DNA from: Paraburkholderia phenoliruptrix
Lineage (GTDB): Bacteria > Pseudomonadota > Gammaproteobacteria > Burkholderiales > Burkholderiaceae
DNA: 64,000 nt
Assembly (NCBI RefSeq): GCF_019511605.1
Contig: NZ_JAEUAV010000029.1
Location: 1 to 64,000, forward strand
Direction: 5' to 3'
The position numbers and the translations under genes are program-made. Shown in pieces: positions 33,937-42,856 of the stretch. Within the stretch, counting starts at the first letter, position 1. Every line of letters begins with the position of its first letter. Under the pieces are notes generated by a model. The model saw nothing but the letters and a program-made list of their open reading frames with translations, was not told the origin of the DNA and ran no database searches.

Positions 33937-35241
33937 ATGGAATTCCTCGATCTCGGACCCTTTTCTCGTGCGTCCGGCACGGTTCGTCTGCCTGGCTCGA
34001 AGAGCATTTCGAACCGCGTGCTGCTGCTGGCCGCGCTCGCCGAAGGCGAAACGACGATCACGAACCTGCTGGACTCCGACGACACGCGCGTCATGCTCGA
34101 CGCACTCGAAAAGCTCGGCGTGCGGCTCAAGCGCGAGGGCGACACTTGCGTCGTGACCGGCACGCGCGGCGCATTTACGGCGCGCACCGCCGACCTCTTT
34201 CTCGGCAATGCGGGCACGGCGGTTCGTCCGTTGACGGCGGCGCTTTCGGTAAATGGCGGCGACTACCGCATCCACGGGGTGCCGCGCATGCACGAGCGGC
34301 CAATCGGCGATCTGGTCGACGGCCTGCGGCAGATCGGCGCGCGAATCGACTACGAGGAAAACGAGGGCTATCCGCCGTTGCGCATCCGCCCGGCGCAGAT
34401 TTCCGCCGAAGCGCCGATCCGCGTGCGCGGCGACGTCTCCAGTCAGTTCCTCACCTCGCTGCTGATGACGCTGCCGCTCGTGCGCACCACGAGCGGCGTG
34501 AGTACGGTTCAGGTGGACGGCGAACTCATCTCCAAGCCTTATATCGACATCACGATCAAGCTAATGGCGCGCTTTGGCATCAACGTCGAGCGCAATGGCT
34601 GGCATCAGTTCATCGTGCCGGCGGGGCAGCGCTATCAGTCGCCGGGCACGATCATGGTGGAGGGCGACGCGTCGTCGGCGTCGTATTTTCTCGCGGCGGG
34701 CGTGCTGGGCGGCGGGCCGGTGAAGGTGGAGGGCGTCGGGCGTGCCAGCATTCAGGGCGACGTCGGCTTTGCGGATGCGCTCATCAAGATGGGCGCGAAT
34801 CTGCAGATGGGCGAGGACTGGATCGAAGTGCGCGGGGTCGGCAACGACCACGGCAAGCTCGATCCGATCGACATGGACTTCAACCTGATTCCAGACGCCG
34901 CGATGACCATCGCGGTGGCTGCACTGTTCGCCGACGGCACGACCACGCTGCGCAACATCGCGAGCTGGCGCGTGAAGGAGACCGACCGGATTGCGGCCAT
35001 GGCGACCGAGCTTCGCAAGGTCGGCGCGAAGGTGCAGGAGGGCGACGACTTCCTCATGGTCACGCCGCCCGAAAAGCTGATTCCGAACGCCTCGATCGAC
35101 ACCTACGACGATCACCGCATGGCGATGTGTTTCTCGCTCGTCAGTCTGGGCGGCGTGCCGGTGCGGATCAACGACCCTAAGTGCGTCGCGAAGACGTTCC
35201 CCGATTATTTCGAGCGCTTCGCGGCGCTCGCTCACCCCTGA
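33937..35241 (+). CDS. aroA: 3-phosphoshikimate 1-carboxyvinyltransferase (EPSP synthase)
   Basis: Joins shikimate-3-phosphate with phosphoenolpyruvate in the step that glyphosate blocks; 434 residues. LPGSKSISNRVLLLAAL and LGNAGTAVRPLTAAL are the two active-site signatures, and RVKETDRI and DDHRMAM appear in the second domain. The Gly of GNAGTA and the lack of an Ala there mark it as a class I, glyphosate-sensitive type. ATG 33937 gives the family start MEFLDLGPF; the longer frame from 33904 adds a short unrelated piece. It lies between tyrA and cmk as in related genomes. Confidence 0.96.
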   Translation: MEFLDLGPFSRASGTVRLPGSKSISNRVLLLAALAEGETTITNLLDSDDTRVMLDALEKLGVRLKREGDTCVVTGTRGAFTARTADLFLGNAGTAVRPLTAALSVNGGDYRIHGVPRMHERPIGDLVDGLRQIGARIDYEENEGYPPLRIRPAQISAEAPIRVRGDVSSQFLTSLLMTLPLVRTTSGVSTVQVDGELISKPYIDITIKLMARFGINVERNGWHQFIVPAGQRYQSPGTIMVEGDASSASYFLAAGVLGGGPVKVEGVGRASIQGDVGFADALIKMGANLQMGEDWIEVRGVGNDHGKLDPIDMDFNLIPDAAMTIAVAALFADGTTTLRNIASWRVKETDRIAAMATELRKVGAKVQEGDDFLMVTPPEKLIPNASIDTYDDHRMAMCFSLVSLGGVPVRINDPKCVAKTFPDYFERFAALAHP

Positions 35242-35276
35242 TTCGCGTACGAATCGCCTGACGTGCGACTTTTTAG

Positions 35277-35963
35277 ATGAAACCGATCCGCCCCTTTCAC
35301 CAGACGCCCGTCATTACGATCGACGGCCCCAGTGCCTCCGGCAAAGGCACCGTGGCCGCGCTGGTCGCCGCGAGCCTCGGCTTTCACCTGCTCGACAGCG
35401 GCGCGCTGTATCGGCTCGCCGCGCTCGCCAGCATGCGCTACGCGGTGGCGGCCGAGGACGTCGACGCCCTTGTGAAGCTGATCGATGATCTCCATATCAC
35501 CTTCCGCGAGGGCCTCGCGCAACTGGACGGCGTCGACGTATCGGCGGAAATTCGCGCCGAAGAAGTCGGCAGCCGGGCGTCGGCGATCGCCGTGCACGCG
35601 CCGGTGCGCGCCGCGCTGGTAGCGCGTCAACGGGCTTTTCGCAAGGAGCCCGGGCTGGTCGCGGACGGCCGCGACATGGGCACCGTGATCTTCCAGGACG
35701 CCATTCTGAAGGTGTTCATGACCGCCAGCGTGGAGGCCCGCGCGGCCCGGCGGCATAAGCAATTGATACAAAAAGGCTTTTCTGCTAATATGGATGACTT
35801 GCTCCGGGATTTGCGTGAGCGCGACGAGCGCGACAGTCAGCGCGCAGCCGCGCCGCTTAAGCCCGCAGCAGATGCAAAGCTGCTCGATACGTCCGCCCTG
35901 TCGGTCGATCAGGCGGTCGAGCAGGTAGTGCAATGGTACGAAGCGCTGGTTGCTCAAAGCTGA
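35277..35963 (+). CDS. cmk: Cytidylate kinase
   Basis: Phosphorylates CMP and dCMP with ATP, so recycling nucleotides from RNA turnover. The 228-residue protein has the P-loop ITIDGPSASGKGTVAALVA. LDSGALYRLAAL and VADGRDMGTVIFQDA, the CMP-binding parts, follow, and the lid region is RRHKQLIQKGF with nearby Arg residues. It precedes rpsA, the conserved cmk-rpsA pair of proteobacteria. Confidence 0.96.
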   Translation: MKPIRPFHQTPVITIDGPSASGKGTVAALVAASLGFHLLDSGALYRLAALASMRYAVAAEDVDALVKLIDDLHITFREGLAQLDGVDVSAEIRAEEVGSRASAIAVHAPVRAALVARQRAFRKEPGLVADGRDMGTVIFQDAILKVFMTASVEARAARRHKQLIQKGFSANMDDLLRDLRERDERDSQRAAAPLKPAADAKLLDTSALSVDQAVEQVVQWYEALVAQS

Positions 35964-36020
35964 TCGAAGCAATGGTTTCAATCCGGCTCGGCGGCGGCCA
36001 TAGTACGTTGCTGGTAGGTG

Positions 36021-36039
36021 CTTCGCGATGGTCGCGAAG
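36021..36039. promoter_or_regulatory. Hairpin upstream of rpsA
   Basis: CTTCGCGA and TCGCGAAG form a perfect 8-base stem with a TGG loop. Only a weak T-containing stretch follows (TGTTGTATT), so it could be a weak cmk terminator or part of the rpsA leader that S1 binds to control its own synthesis. Confidence 0.4.
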
Positions 36040-36143
36040 TGTTGTATTAACCCCTTAACCCCGCGTGGCATTCGCAGTCTTGCCGTAGTTGCTGACCGTC
36101 CGGCCAGCCGGGCAGCGCGAGATCCATGCAAATTTTGATTTTT

Positions 36144-37859
36144 ATGTCCGACCTGCAAACCTCTACCCCGAATACCGAATCTTTTGCGGCTCTGTTCGAA
36201 GAGTCGCTGACCAAGCAGGACATGCGCGCCGGCGAAGTGATCTCCGCCGAAGTCGTGCGTGTCGACCACAACTTCGTGGTCGTCAACGCTGGTCTCAAGT
36301 CCGAAGCCTACATCCCGCTCGAAGAGTTCCTGAACGACGCGGGCGAGGTAGAAGTGCAGGCGGGCGACTTCGTTTCCGTCGCGATCGACGCGCTGGAAAA
36401 CGGCTATGGCGACACGATCCTGTCGCGCGACAAGGCGAAGCGTCTGGCTTCGTGGCTGTCGCTGGAAAAGGCTCTCGACAACAACGAACTCGTGACCGGC
36501 ACGATCACGGGCAAGGTCAAGGGCGGCATGACCGTCATGGTCAACGGCATCCGCGCGTTCCTGCCGGGTTCGCTGGTTGACACGCGTCCGGTCAAGGACA
36601 CGACCCCGTACGAAGGCAAGACGCTGGAATTCCGCGTCATCAAGCTCGACCGCAAGCGTAACAACGTCGTGCTGTCGCGTCGCGCAGTGATCGAGGCGAC
36701 CCAGGGCGAAGAGCGCGCAAAGCTGCTCGAAACGCTGAAGGAAGGCGCGATCGTCGAAGGCGTGGTGAAGAACATCACCGACTACGGCGCATTCGTGGAC
36801 CTGGGCGGTATCGACGGCCTGCTGCACATTACGGATATCGCATGGCGTCGCGTGCGTCACCCGTCGGAAGTGCTGTCGGTTGGCCAGGAAGTCACCGCCA
36901 AGATCCTCAAGTTCGACCAGGAAAAGAACCGCGTTTCGCTCGGTATCAAGCAACTGGGCGACGATCCGTGGGAAGGCATCTCGCGCCGTTACCCGTCGGG
37001 CACGCGTCTGTTCGGTAAGGTCACCAACATCACCGACTACGGCGCATTCGTCGAAGTGGAATCGGGCATTGAAGGCCTCGTCCACGTGTCGGAAATGGAC
37101 TGGACGAACAAGAACGTTGCACCGTCGAAGGTTGTGCAACTGGGCGACGAAGTCGAAGTCATGGTTCTCGAAATCGACGAAGACCGCCGCCGTATCAGCC
37201 TCGGCATGAAGCAGTGCAAGCCGAATCCGTGGGACGACTTCAGCCGCAACTTCAAGAAGGGCGACAAGCTGCAAGGCGCAATCAAGTCGATCACCGACTT
37301 CGGCGTCTTCATCGGTCTGCCGGGCGGCATCGACGGTCTGGTTCACCTGTCGGACCTGTCGTGGTCGGAAACGGGCGAAGAAGCAGTTCGCAAGTACAAG
37401 AAGGGCGACGAAGTGGAAGCCATCGTTCTCGGCATCGACGTCGAGAAGGAACGCATTTCGCTCGGCATCAAGCAGCTCGAAGGCGACCCGTTCAGCAACT
37501 TCGTTGCAATGAACGACAAGGGTTCGATCGTCGACGGCGTGGTCAAGTCGGTGGACGCGAAGGGTGCAGTGGTTCAGCTGTCGGGTGAAGTCGAAGGCTA
37601 CCTGCGCGCTTCGGAAATCGCACAAGACCGTGTGGAAGACGCTCGCAACGTGCTGAAGGAAGGCGACAAGGTCAACGCGATGATCATCAACATCGATCGC
37701 AAGTCGCGTGGCATCAACCTGTCGATCAAGGCGAAGGACTCGGCTGAGCAACAGGAAGCGATTCGCGGCCTGGCTTCGTCCGATTCCAGCGCGGCTGCCA
37801 CCGGCACGACGAACCTCGGCGCGCTGCTGAAGGCCAAGCTCGACGGCCAGAACCAGTAA
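36144..37859 (+). CDS. rpsA: 30S ribosomal protein S1
   Basis: Largest small-subunit protein; unfolds mRNA and brings it to the ribosome. The 571-residue chain holds six S1 (OB-fold) domains, seen as repeats of the type GxVxxITDYGAFVDLGGIDGLLHI, at about residues 25, 110, 195, 280, 365 and 455. ATG 36144 (MSDLQTSTPNTES) is preferred over the ATG at 36126. It has no clear Shine-Dalgarno sequence, as is usual for rpsA, whose translation is self-controlled. Codon use is very biased, as expected for a ribosomal gene. It is followed by ihfB. Confidence 0.97.
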   Translation: MSDLQTSTPNTESFAALFEESLTKQDMRAGEVISAEVVRVDHNFVVVNAGLKSEAYIPLEEFLNDAGEVEVQAGDFVSVAIDALENGYGDTILSRDKAKRLASWLSLEKALDNNELVTGTITGKVKGGMTVMVNGIRAFLPGSLVDTRPVKDTTPYEGKTLEFRVIKLDRKRNNVVLSRRAVIEATQGEERAKLLETLKEGAIVEGVVKNITDYGAFVDLGGIDGLLHITDIAWRRVRHPSEVLSVGQEVTAKILKFDQEKNRVSLGIKQLGDDPWEGISRRYPSGTRLFGKVTNITDYGAFVEVESGIEGLVHVSEMDWTNKNVAPSKVVQLGDEVEVMVLEIDEDRRRISLGMKQCKPNPWDDFSRNFKKGDKLQGAIKSITDFGVFIGLPGGIDGLVHLSDLSWSETGEEAVRKYKKGDEVEAIVLGIDVEKERISLGIKQLEGDPFSNFVAMNDKGSIVDGVVKSVDAKGAVVQLSGEVEGYLRASEIAQDRVEDARNVLKEGDKVNAMIINIDRKSRGINLSIKAKDSAEQQEAIRGLASSDSSAAATGTTNLGALLKAKLDGQNQ

Positions 37860-37964
37860 TTGAGGTACGCCCCCGCCTGCCGCGCGGCTCGTGCGCTCGC
37901 GGCAGGTGCCCCTCGCGGGGACAACGGGGGCGGCTCGGCGTTTTCTTGAGAGGTCTGCTGCAGT

Positions 37965-38288
37965 ATGACCAAATCGGAATTGGTCGCCCAACTGGCTACG
38001 CGCTTTCCGCAACTCGTATTGAAAGATGCGGATTTCGCGGTGAAGACGATGCTTGATGCGATGTCAGAGGCGCTGGCCAAAGGTCATCGCATCGAAATTC
38101 GAGGTTTTGGCAGCTTCGGCCTGAACCGCCGTCCTTCCCGCGTTGGGCGCAATCCCAAGTCGGGCGAAAAAGTGCTGGTGCCCGAGAAGTACGTGCCGCA
38201 CTTCAAGCCGGGCAAGGAGTTGCGTGAGCGGGTCGACCGTCGCGCGGGCGAGCCGTTGAAGGCCGAAGAGCCGGACGACGATCTGTAA
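37965..38288 (+). CDS. ihfB: Integration host factor subunit beta
   Basis: DNA-bending protein of 107 residues that pairs with IHF alpha. MTKSELVAQLATRFPQL and the dimer region MLDAMSEALAKGHRIEIRGFGSFGL are typical. The arm RRPSRVGRNPKSGEKVLVPEKYVPHFKPG carries the Pro residue that inserts into the minor groove. The C-terminal 12 residues are an acidic extension not present in E. coli IhfB. The order rpsA-ihfB is conserved. A strong terminator follows. Confidence 0.95.
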   Translation: MTKSELVAQLATRFPQLVLKDADFAVKTMLDAMSEALAKGHRIEIRGFGSFGLNRRPSRVGRNPKSGEKVLVPEKYVPHFKPGKELRERVDRRAGEPLKAEEPDDDL

Positions 38289-38368
38289 TTGCTCCGCTGT
38301 GCGCGCTGTGCAGTCTCGCAGCGTGGCGTCGGCGGCGTGAGCGGCCAGTGCCAGTCGGCAAAAGACCA

Positions 38369-38397
38369 GAAAAAGCGCCTTTCGGCGCTTTTTTTTC
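38369..38397 (+). terminator. Intrinsic terminator after ihfB
   Basis: AAAAAGCGCC and GGCGCTTTTT pair around TTTC, and eight or more T follow. It closes the rpsA-ihfB unit. Confidence 0.92.
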
Positions 38398-38724
38398 GCC
38401 CACGCATTTTCCGACATTGGCCGCCGCCTGGCGTTGCGTCCTGTTCCCTTGCGTTCTTGTCCGTGGTCAGTCTCGCGCGTCTGCCAGCAGCTTCATTCGC
38501 GCTCTCTGTGCGATTCTCTGTGCCAGGCGCTCCTCGTAATACCGGCCGCTTCCGCGACGCATTCAGACCCACCCACAGTTTTCTGTAAGCCCGCGCCTTG
38601 CCAGTTCCTGCCCAGCCGCGAGGGCTTCAATTACAATACGGGTCACTTCGGCGCGGGCAAACACCGTGGCGCGACGCGTCATCAGGCCGGCGTCACCCCG
38701 CAACTGCCGTGAAGAGATCTATTC
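38398..38724. other. Intergenic stretch before lapA
   Basis: About 330 bases with no credible gene; the overlapping short frames lack a ribosome binding site or known similarity. A TACAAT -10-like box at about 38632-38637 might belong to the lapA promoter, but the -35 is not clear. Confidence 0.4.
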
Positions 38725-39018
38725 ATGAAATTTATCGTCTGGCTGATCCGTGTACTGGTGTTCGTGCTGCTGCTGGTGCTCGCACTCTCCAATACACAAC
38801 CCGCTACGCTGAATTTCCTCGCGGGCTACGCCTGGTCGGCGCCGCTCATCCTCATCGGCCTGGCGTTCTTCGTGGTCGGCCTGCTCGCGGGCCTTGTTTC
38901 GTCCATGCCCGCCGTGGTGCGCCTGCGCATGGAAAACGGCCGGCTCAAGCGTGAGCTGCGGGTAGCGCGTGAAACGCCGGTGGCTGTCGAACAGCCGCCC
39001 ATGCCACCGCTGATCTGA
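38725..39018 (+). CDS. lapA: LapA family inner membrane protein (YciS)
   Basis: A 97-residue membrane protein with two hydrophobic segments, residues 3-22 and 40-65, followed by a basic helical tail (RLRMENGRLKRELR). The SNTQPATLNFLAG motif between the helices marks the LapA/DUF1049 family. LapA works with LapB in the control of LpxC turnover and LPS assembly in E. coli. lapB follows at a gap of 67 bases, the conserved pair. Confidence 0.92.
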   Translation: MKFIVWLIRVLVFVLLLVLALSNTQPATLNFLAGYAWSAPLILIGLAFFVVGLLAGLVSSMPAVVRLRMENGRLKRELRVARETPVAVEQPPMPPLI

Positions 39019-39085
39019 TTGTGTCGTTCGCCGCGCGCCTTCGCGGCATCCCGTTCCCGCCTTTCGGCTCATTTGCATTCATCGC

Positions 39086-40261
39086 ATGGATCTAGACTTC
39101 TGGTGGCTGCTCGTCATTCCCGTCGCGTTCGCGTTCGGCTGGATGGCTGCGCGCTACGACCTCAAGACGCTGCTGTCGGAAAGCGCCAATTTGCCGCGTT
39201 CCTATTTTCGCGGCCTTAACTTTCTGCTCAACGAGCAGCCGGACCAGGCGATCGACGCGTTCATCGAAGTGGTCAAGCTCGATCCGGAAACGGTCGAGCT
39301 GCATTTCGCGCTCGGCAATCTGTTCCGGCGCCGCGGCGAGACCGACCGCGCGATACGCGTGCATCAGAATCTTCTCAGCCGCGCCGATCTGCCGGTTAGC
39401 GAACGCGATCACGCACTGTTCGAGCTGGGCCAAGACTTTCTGAAGGCCGGCCTGCTCGATCGCGCCGAAGAAACTTTCCGCTCGCTCGAGACCGGCGACT
39501 ACGCGTTGGGCGCACAGCGCGCGCTGCTCACCATCTACGAAATCGAGAAGGACTGGCTCAAGTCGATCGACACTGCGCGCCACCTGGAAACAATGGGCGC
39601 GGAGTCGCTCGACAAGGAAATCGCGCAGTTCCATTGCGAACTCGCACAGGAAGCGCTGCAGCAGAAAAAGCCCGACGAAGCGCGCCGCCAGCTCGGCTTC
39701 GCGCTGAAGGCAAATCCCACCAACGTGCGAGCCACGATCCTGTTCGGCGACGTCGACGCGGCCGCGGGTGCGCAGGAGGCGGCGATCGCGCAATGGCGGC
39801 GCGTCGAGGAACAGAACCCCGCTTATTTGCCGCTCGTCGCCGAAAAGCTGATGAAGGCGTACGAAGCGCTCGGCCGCGCGCAGGAAGGTGCCGACCTGCT
39901 CACGAGCTGGGTGGACCGCTACCCGAGCAACGATCTGCTCGACGTCGCGTATCAGCACGTTGCGTCGTTGCGCGGGCCGGACGCCGCGCATGCGCTTGCG
40001 CGCTCGCAGATGCAGAAGTCGCCGAACCTGGCCGGCATGACGCGCCTGCTCGAGGCGCAGCAGGCCGTCGCGGAGGAACCGCGGCGCAGCGAACTCGAAT
40101 TGATGCGCACGCTGATCCGCCAGCGCACCAAAAATCTGCCGCGCTACACGTGCCAGAATTGCGGTTTCAGGGCGCGGCTTTTCTACTGGCAGTGCCCAGG
40201 TTGCAGCGGTTGGGAAACCTATGCGCCGCGCCGGGTCGAGCCGATCACCGCGTCGAACTGA
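39086..40261 (+). CDS. lapB: Lipopolysaccharide assembly protein LapB (YciM)
   Basis: Inner-membrane anchored TPR protein of 391 residues that brings FtsH to LpxC and so limits LPS synthesis. It has one N-terminal membrane helix (DFWWLLVIPVAFAFGWMAAR) and about nine TPR units between residues 35 and 340. The C-terminal rubredoxin-like zinc site is YTCQNCGFRARLFYWQCPGC, with its two CxxC pairs complete. It follows lapA and precedes LPS-precursor genes (ugd, hldA, hldD), which fits its task. Confidence 0.95.
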   Translation: MDLDFWWLLVIPVAFAFGWMAARYDLKTLLSESANLPRSYFRGLNFLLNEQPDQAIDAFIEVVKLDPETVELHFALGNLFRRRGETDRAIRVHQNLLSRADLPVSERDHALFELGQDFLKAGLLDRAEETFRSLETGDYALGAQRALLTIYEIEKDWLKSIDTARHLETMGAESLDKEIAQFHCELAQEALQQKKPDEARRQLGFALKANPTNVRATILFGDVDAAAGAQEAAIAQWRRVEEQNPAYLPLVAEKLMKAYEALGRAQEGADLLTSWVDRYPSNDLLDVAYQHVASLRGPDAAHALARSQMQKSPNLAGMTRLLEAQQAVAEEPRRSELELMRTLIRQRTKNLPRYTCQNCGFRARLFYWQCPGCSGWETYAPRRVEPITASN

Positions 40262-40342
40262 GTTAGCGCACGGCTTGGGCCGCGTGTCCATGACCGGCTT
40301 TATCGCCGGAGATCATTACCGGAACCTTCAACCGGAAAGCGT

Positions 40343-41746
40343 ATGAAAATCACCATTATCGGCACTGGCTACGTGGGCCTCGTCACAGGCGCGTGTCTCG
40401 CTGAAATCGGCAACGACGTGTTCTGCCTGGACGTCGATCCGCGCAAGATCGAAATTCTCAACAACGGTGGCGTGCCCATTCACGAGCCGGGCCTGCAGGA
40501 GATCATTGCGCGCACCCGGGCAGCGGGGCGCATCACCTTTTCGACGGACATCGAGGCGAGCGTCGCTCACGGCGACGTGCAGTTCATCGCCGTCGGCACG
40601 CCGCCCGACGAAGACGGCTCCGCAGACCTGCAGTACGTCCTCGAAGCGGCGCGCAACATCGGCCGTACGATGAACGGCTTCAAGGTGATCGTCGATAAGT
40701 CGACGGTGCCGGTCGGCACGGCGCAGCGCGTGCGCGCGGTCGTCGAAGAAGAGCTCGCAAAACGCGGGCTCGCCGGCAGCGACAAGCACCGCTTTTCGGT
40801 CGTGTCGAATCCCGAGTTTCTGAAAGAAGGCGCGGCGGTGGACGACTTCATGCGGCCGGACCGCATCGTGCTCGGCAGCGACGAGGACGAAGCCGGCTTG
40901 CGCGCGCGTGAACTGATGAAGCGCCTCTATGCGCCGTTTAACCGCAATCACGAACGCACGCTGTACATGGACGTGCGCTCGGCCGAATTTACCAAGTACG
41001 CGGCCAATGCAATGCTGGCCACGCGCATCTCGTTCATGAACGAAATGTCGAATCTCGCCGACCGGGTGGGCGCCGACATCGAGGCGGTGCGCCGCGGCAT
41101 CGGCTCGGACCCGCGTATCGGCTATCACTTCCTGTATGCCGGCTGCGGCTATGGCGGTTCATGCTTTCCGAAGGACGTTCAGGCGCTGATCCGCACGGCC
41201 AGCGAAAGCGGTCACAACCTCCGCATTCTCGAAGCCGTCGAGGAAGTGAACTACCGGCAAAAAGACGTGCTCGTGCAAAAGATCACGCACAAATGGGGCA
41301 ATGATCTGGCAGGCCGCACCTTCGCCGTGTGGGGCCTCGCGTTCAAGCCGAATACCGACGACATGCGCGAAGCGCCGAGCCGCCGCGTGATTGCGGAACT
41401 GCTCGCGCGCAGCGCACAGGTGCGTGCATACGACCCGGTCGCCGTGACCGAGGCGCGCCGCGTCTTCGCCATGGACCTGCATGACTCGCCGGACCAGCTC
41501 GCGCGTTTGCAATTCGCGAACACGCAGGACGAAACGCTTACGGGCGCGGACGCGCTTGTCATCGTCACCGAATGGAAGGAGTTCAAGAGCCCGGACTTCG
41601 CGCATCTAAAATCCGTATTGAAGTCGCCGGTCATTTTCGACGGCCGCAATCTGTACGAACCGGATGCGATGAACGAACTCGGCATCGACTATCACTCGAT
41701 TGGACGCCCTTATGCACAACCCTCTGAACTTGCAGCCGATGCCTGA
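40343..41746 (+). CDS. ugd: UDP-glucose 6-dehydrogenase
   Basis: Oxidises UDP-glucose twice with NAD+ to UDP-glucuronate, a precursor for Ara4N-modified lipid A and for exopolysaccharide. The 467-residue enzyme has the NAD-binding motif ITIIGTGYVGLVTGACLAEIG, the catalytic Cys in YGGSCFPKDV, and AVWGLAFKPNTDDMREAPS in the C-terminal domain. Its C-terminus overlaps the start of the heptose kinase gene by 8 bases, which couples them in one transcription unit. Confidence 0.95.
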   Translation: MKITIIGTGYVGLVTGACLAEIGNDVFCLDVDPRKIEILNNGGVPIHEPGLQEIIARTRAAGRITFSTDIEASVAHGDVQFIAVGTPPDEDGSADLQYVLEAARNIGRTMNGFKVIVDKSTVPVGTAQRVRAVVEEELAKRGLAGSDKHRFSVVSNPEFLKEGAAVDDFMRPDRIVLGSDEDEAGLRARELMKRLYAPFNRNHERTLYMDVRSAEFTKYAANAMLATRISFMNEMSNLADRVGADIEAVRRGIGSDPRIGYHFLYAGCGYGGSCFPKDVQALIRTASESGHNLRILEAVEEVNYRQKDVLVQKITHKWGNDLAGRTFAVWGLAFKPNTDDMREAPSRRVIAELLARSAQVRAYDPVAVTEARRVFAMDLHDSPDQLARLQFANTQDETLTGADALVIVTEWKEFKSPDFAHLKSVLKSPVIFDGRNLYEPDAMNELGIDYHSIGRPYAQPSELAADA

Positions 41747-42719
41747 GTCCCGGCCCGACTCTATCGCAGCCTCGCCGTCGTCAGCGTTGACGGCGGTGCC
41801 GCGCGCACAGATCGCGGCGGCGCGTGTGCTCGTCGTCGGTGACGTGATGCTCGACCGTTACTGGTTCGGCGACGTCAATCGCATCTCGCCGGAAGCGCCG
41901 GTGCCTGTCGTGCACGTGCAGCGCCAGGAAGATCGCCTTGGCGGCGCGGCGAACGTCGCGCGCAACGCGGCGGCGCTCGGCGCGCAGGCGGGGCTGCTGT
42001 GCGTGGTCGGTCACGACGAACCGGGCGAGCGCATCGTGCAGTTGCTCGGTGAGAGCGGCGTGAACCCGCATCTCGAACGCGATCCCGCGCTGCTGACCAC
42101 CATCAAGCTGCGCGTGCTGTCGCGCCAGCAACAGTTGCTGCGCGTGGACTTTGAGAACTCGCCGGCGCACGAGGTGTTGCTCGCCGGTCTCGCGCGCTTC
42201 GACGAATTGCTGCCGTCGCACGACGTGATCCTGATGTCCGATTACGCGAAGGGCGGGCTGACGCACGTCACGCAGATGATCGCGAGAGCGCATGCAGCCG
42301 GCAAGCCGGTGCTGGTCGACCCGAAGGGCGACGACTGGGAGCGCTATCGTGGCGCCACGCTGATCACGCCAAACCGCGCCGAGTTGCGCGAGGTGGTCGG
42401 TCAGTGGAAATCGGAAGAAGACCTGACCGAGCGCGTCAGCAGATTGCGCGCGGATCTGCAGTTCAAGGCGCTGCTGCTTACCCGTTCGGAAGAAGGCATG
42501 ACGCTCTTCTCCGACGACGGCATCCTGCACACGTCGGCCGTCGCGCGCGAAGTGTATGATGTCTCGGGCGCGGGCGACACCGTGATTGCCACGCTCGCCA
42601 CCATGCTGGGCGCGGGCGTGCCGCTTGTCGAAGCGGTCGGGCTTGCGAATCGCGCGGCCGGTATCGTGGTCGGCAAACTGGGCACGGCCACCGTCGACTA
42701 CGACGAACTCTTTCATTGA
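41739..42719 (+). CDS. hldA: D-glycero-beta-D-manno-heptose-7-phosphate kinase
   Basis: PfkB/ribokinase-family kinase that phosphorylates heptose 7-phosphate at C1 on the way to ADP-heptose of the LPS core. GDVMLDRYWFGDVNRISPEAPVPVV and the anion-hole motif SGAGDTVIATLATML with its catalytic Asp are visible. The 326-residue protein lacks the nucleotidyltransferase half of E. coli HldE, so a separate HldC should exist elsewhere. Starts at 41712 and 41739 are both possible; I chose 41739 because it overlaps ugd by only 8 bases. It is followed by hldD. Confidence 0.92.
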   Translation: MPESRPDSIAASPSSALTAVPRAQIAAARVLVVGDVMLDRYWFGDVNRISPEAPVPVVHVQRQEDRLGGAANVARNAAALGAQAGLLCVVGHDEPGERIVQLLGESGVNPHLERDPALLTTIKLRVLSRQQQLLRVDFENSPAHEVLLAGLARFDELLPSHDVILMSDYAKGGLTHVTQMIARAHAAGKPVLVDPKGDDWERYRGATLITPNRAELREVVGQWKSEEDLTERVSRLRADLQFKALLLTRSEEGMTLFSDDGILHTSAVAREVYDVSGAGDTVIATLATMLGAGVPLVEAVGLANRAAGIVVGKLGTATVDYDELFH

Positions 42720-42856
42720 CGCGCCTGACGGGTCCTGACGCGAGAGCCTACGGGCAGCACGCAACAGGGACCGGTTGGGCGCCAGCCAATGCCGTTCGAA
42801 GCCGGCGCCGTGTTGCCCGCTTCGCTCCATGCAAGGCTCATTACCGCGGGACCATC

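Noticed and set aside
35232..38012. Minus-strand frame of over 900 codons across cmk and rpsA
   Set aside because: It is the reverse of rpsA and cmk, whose products are certain.
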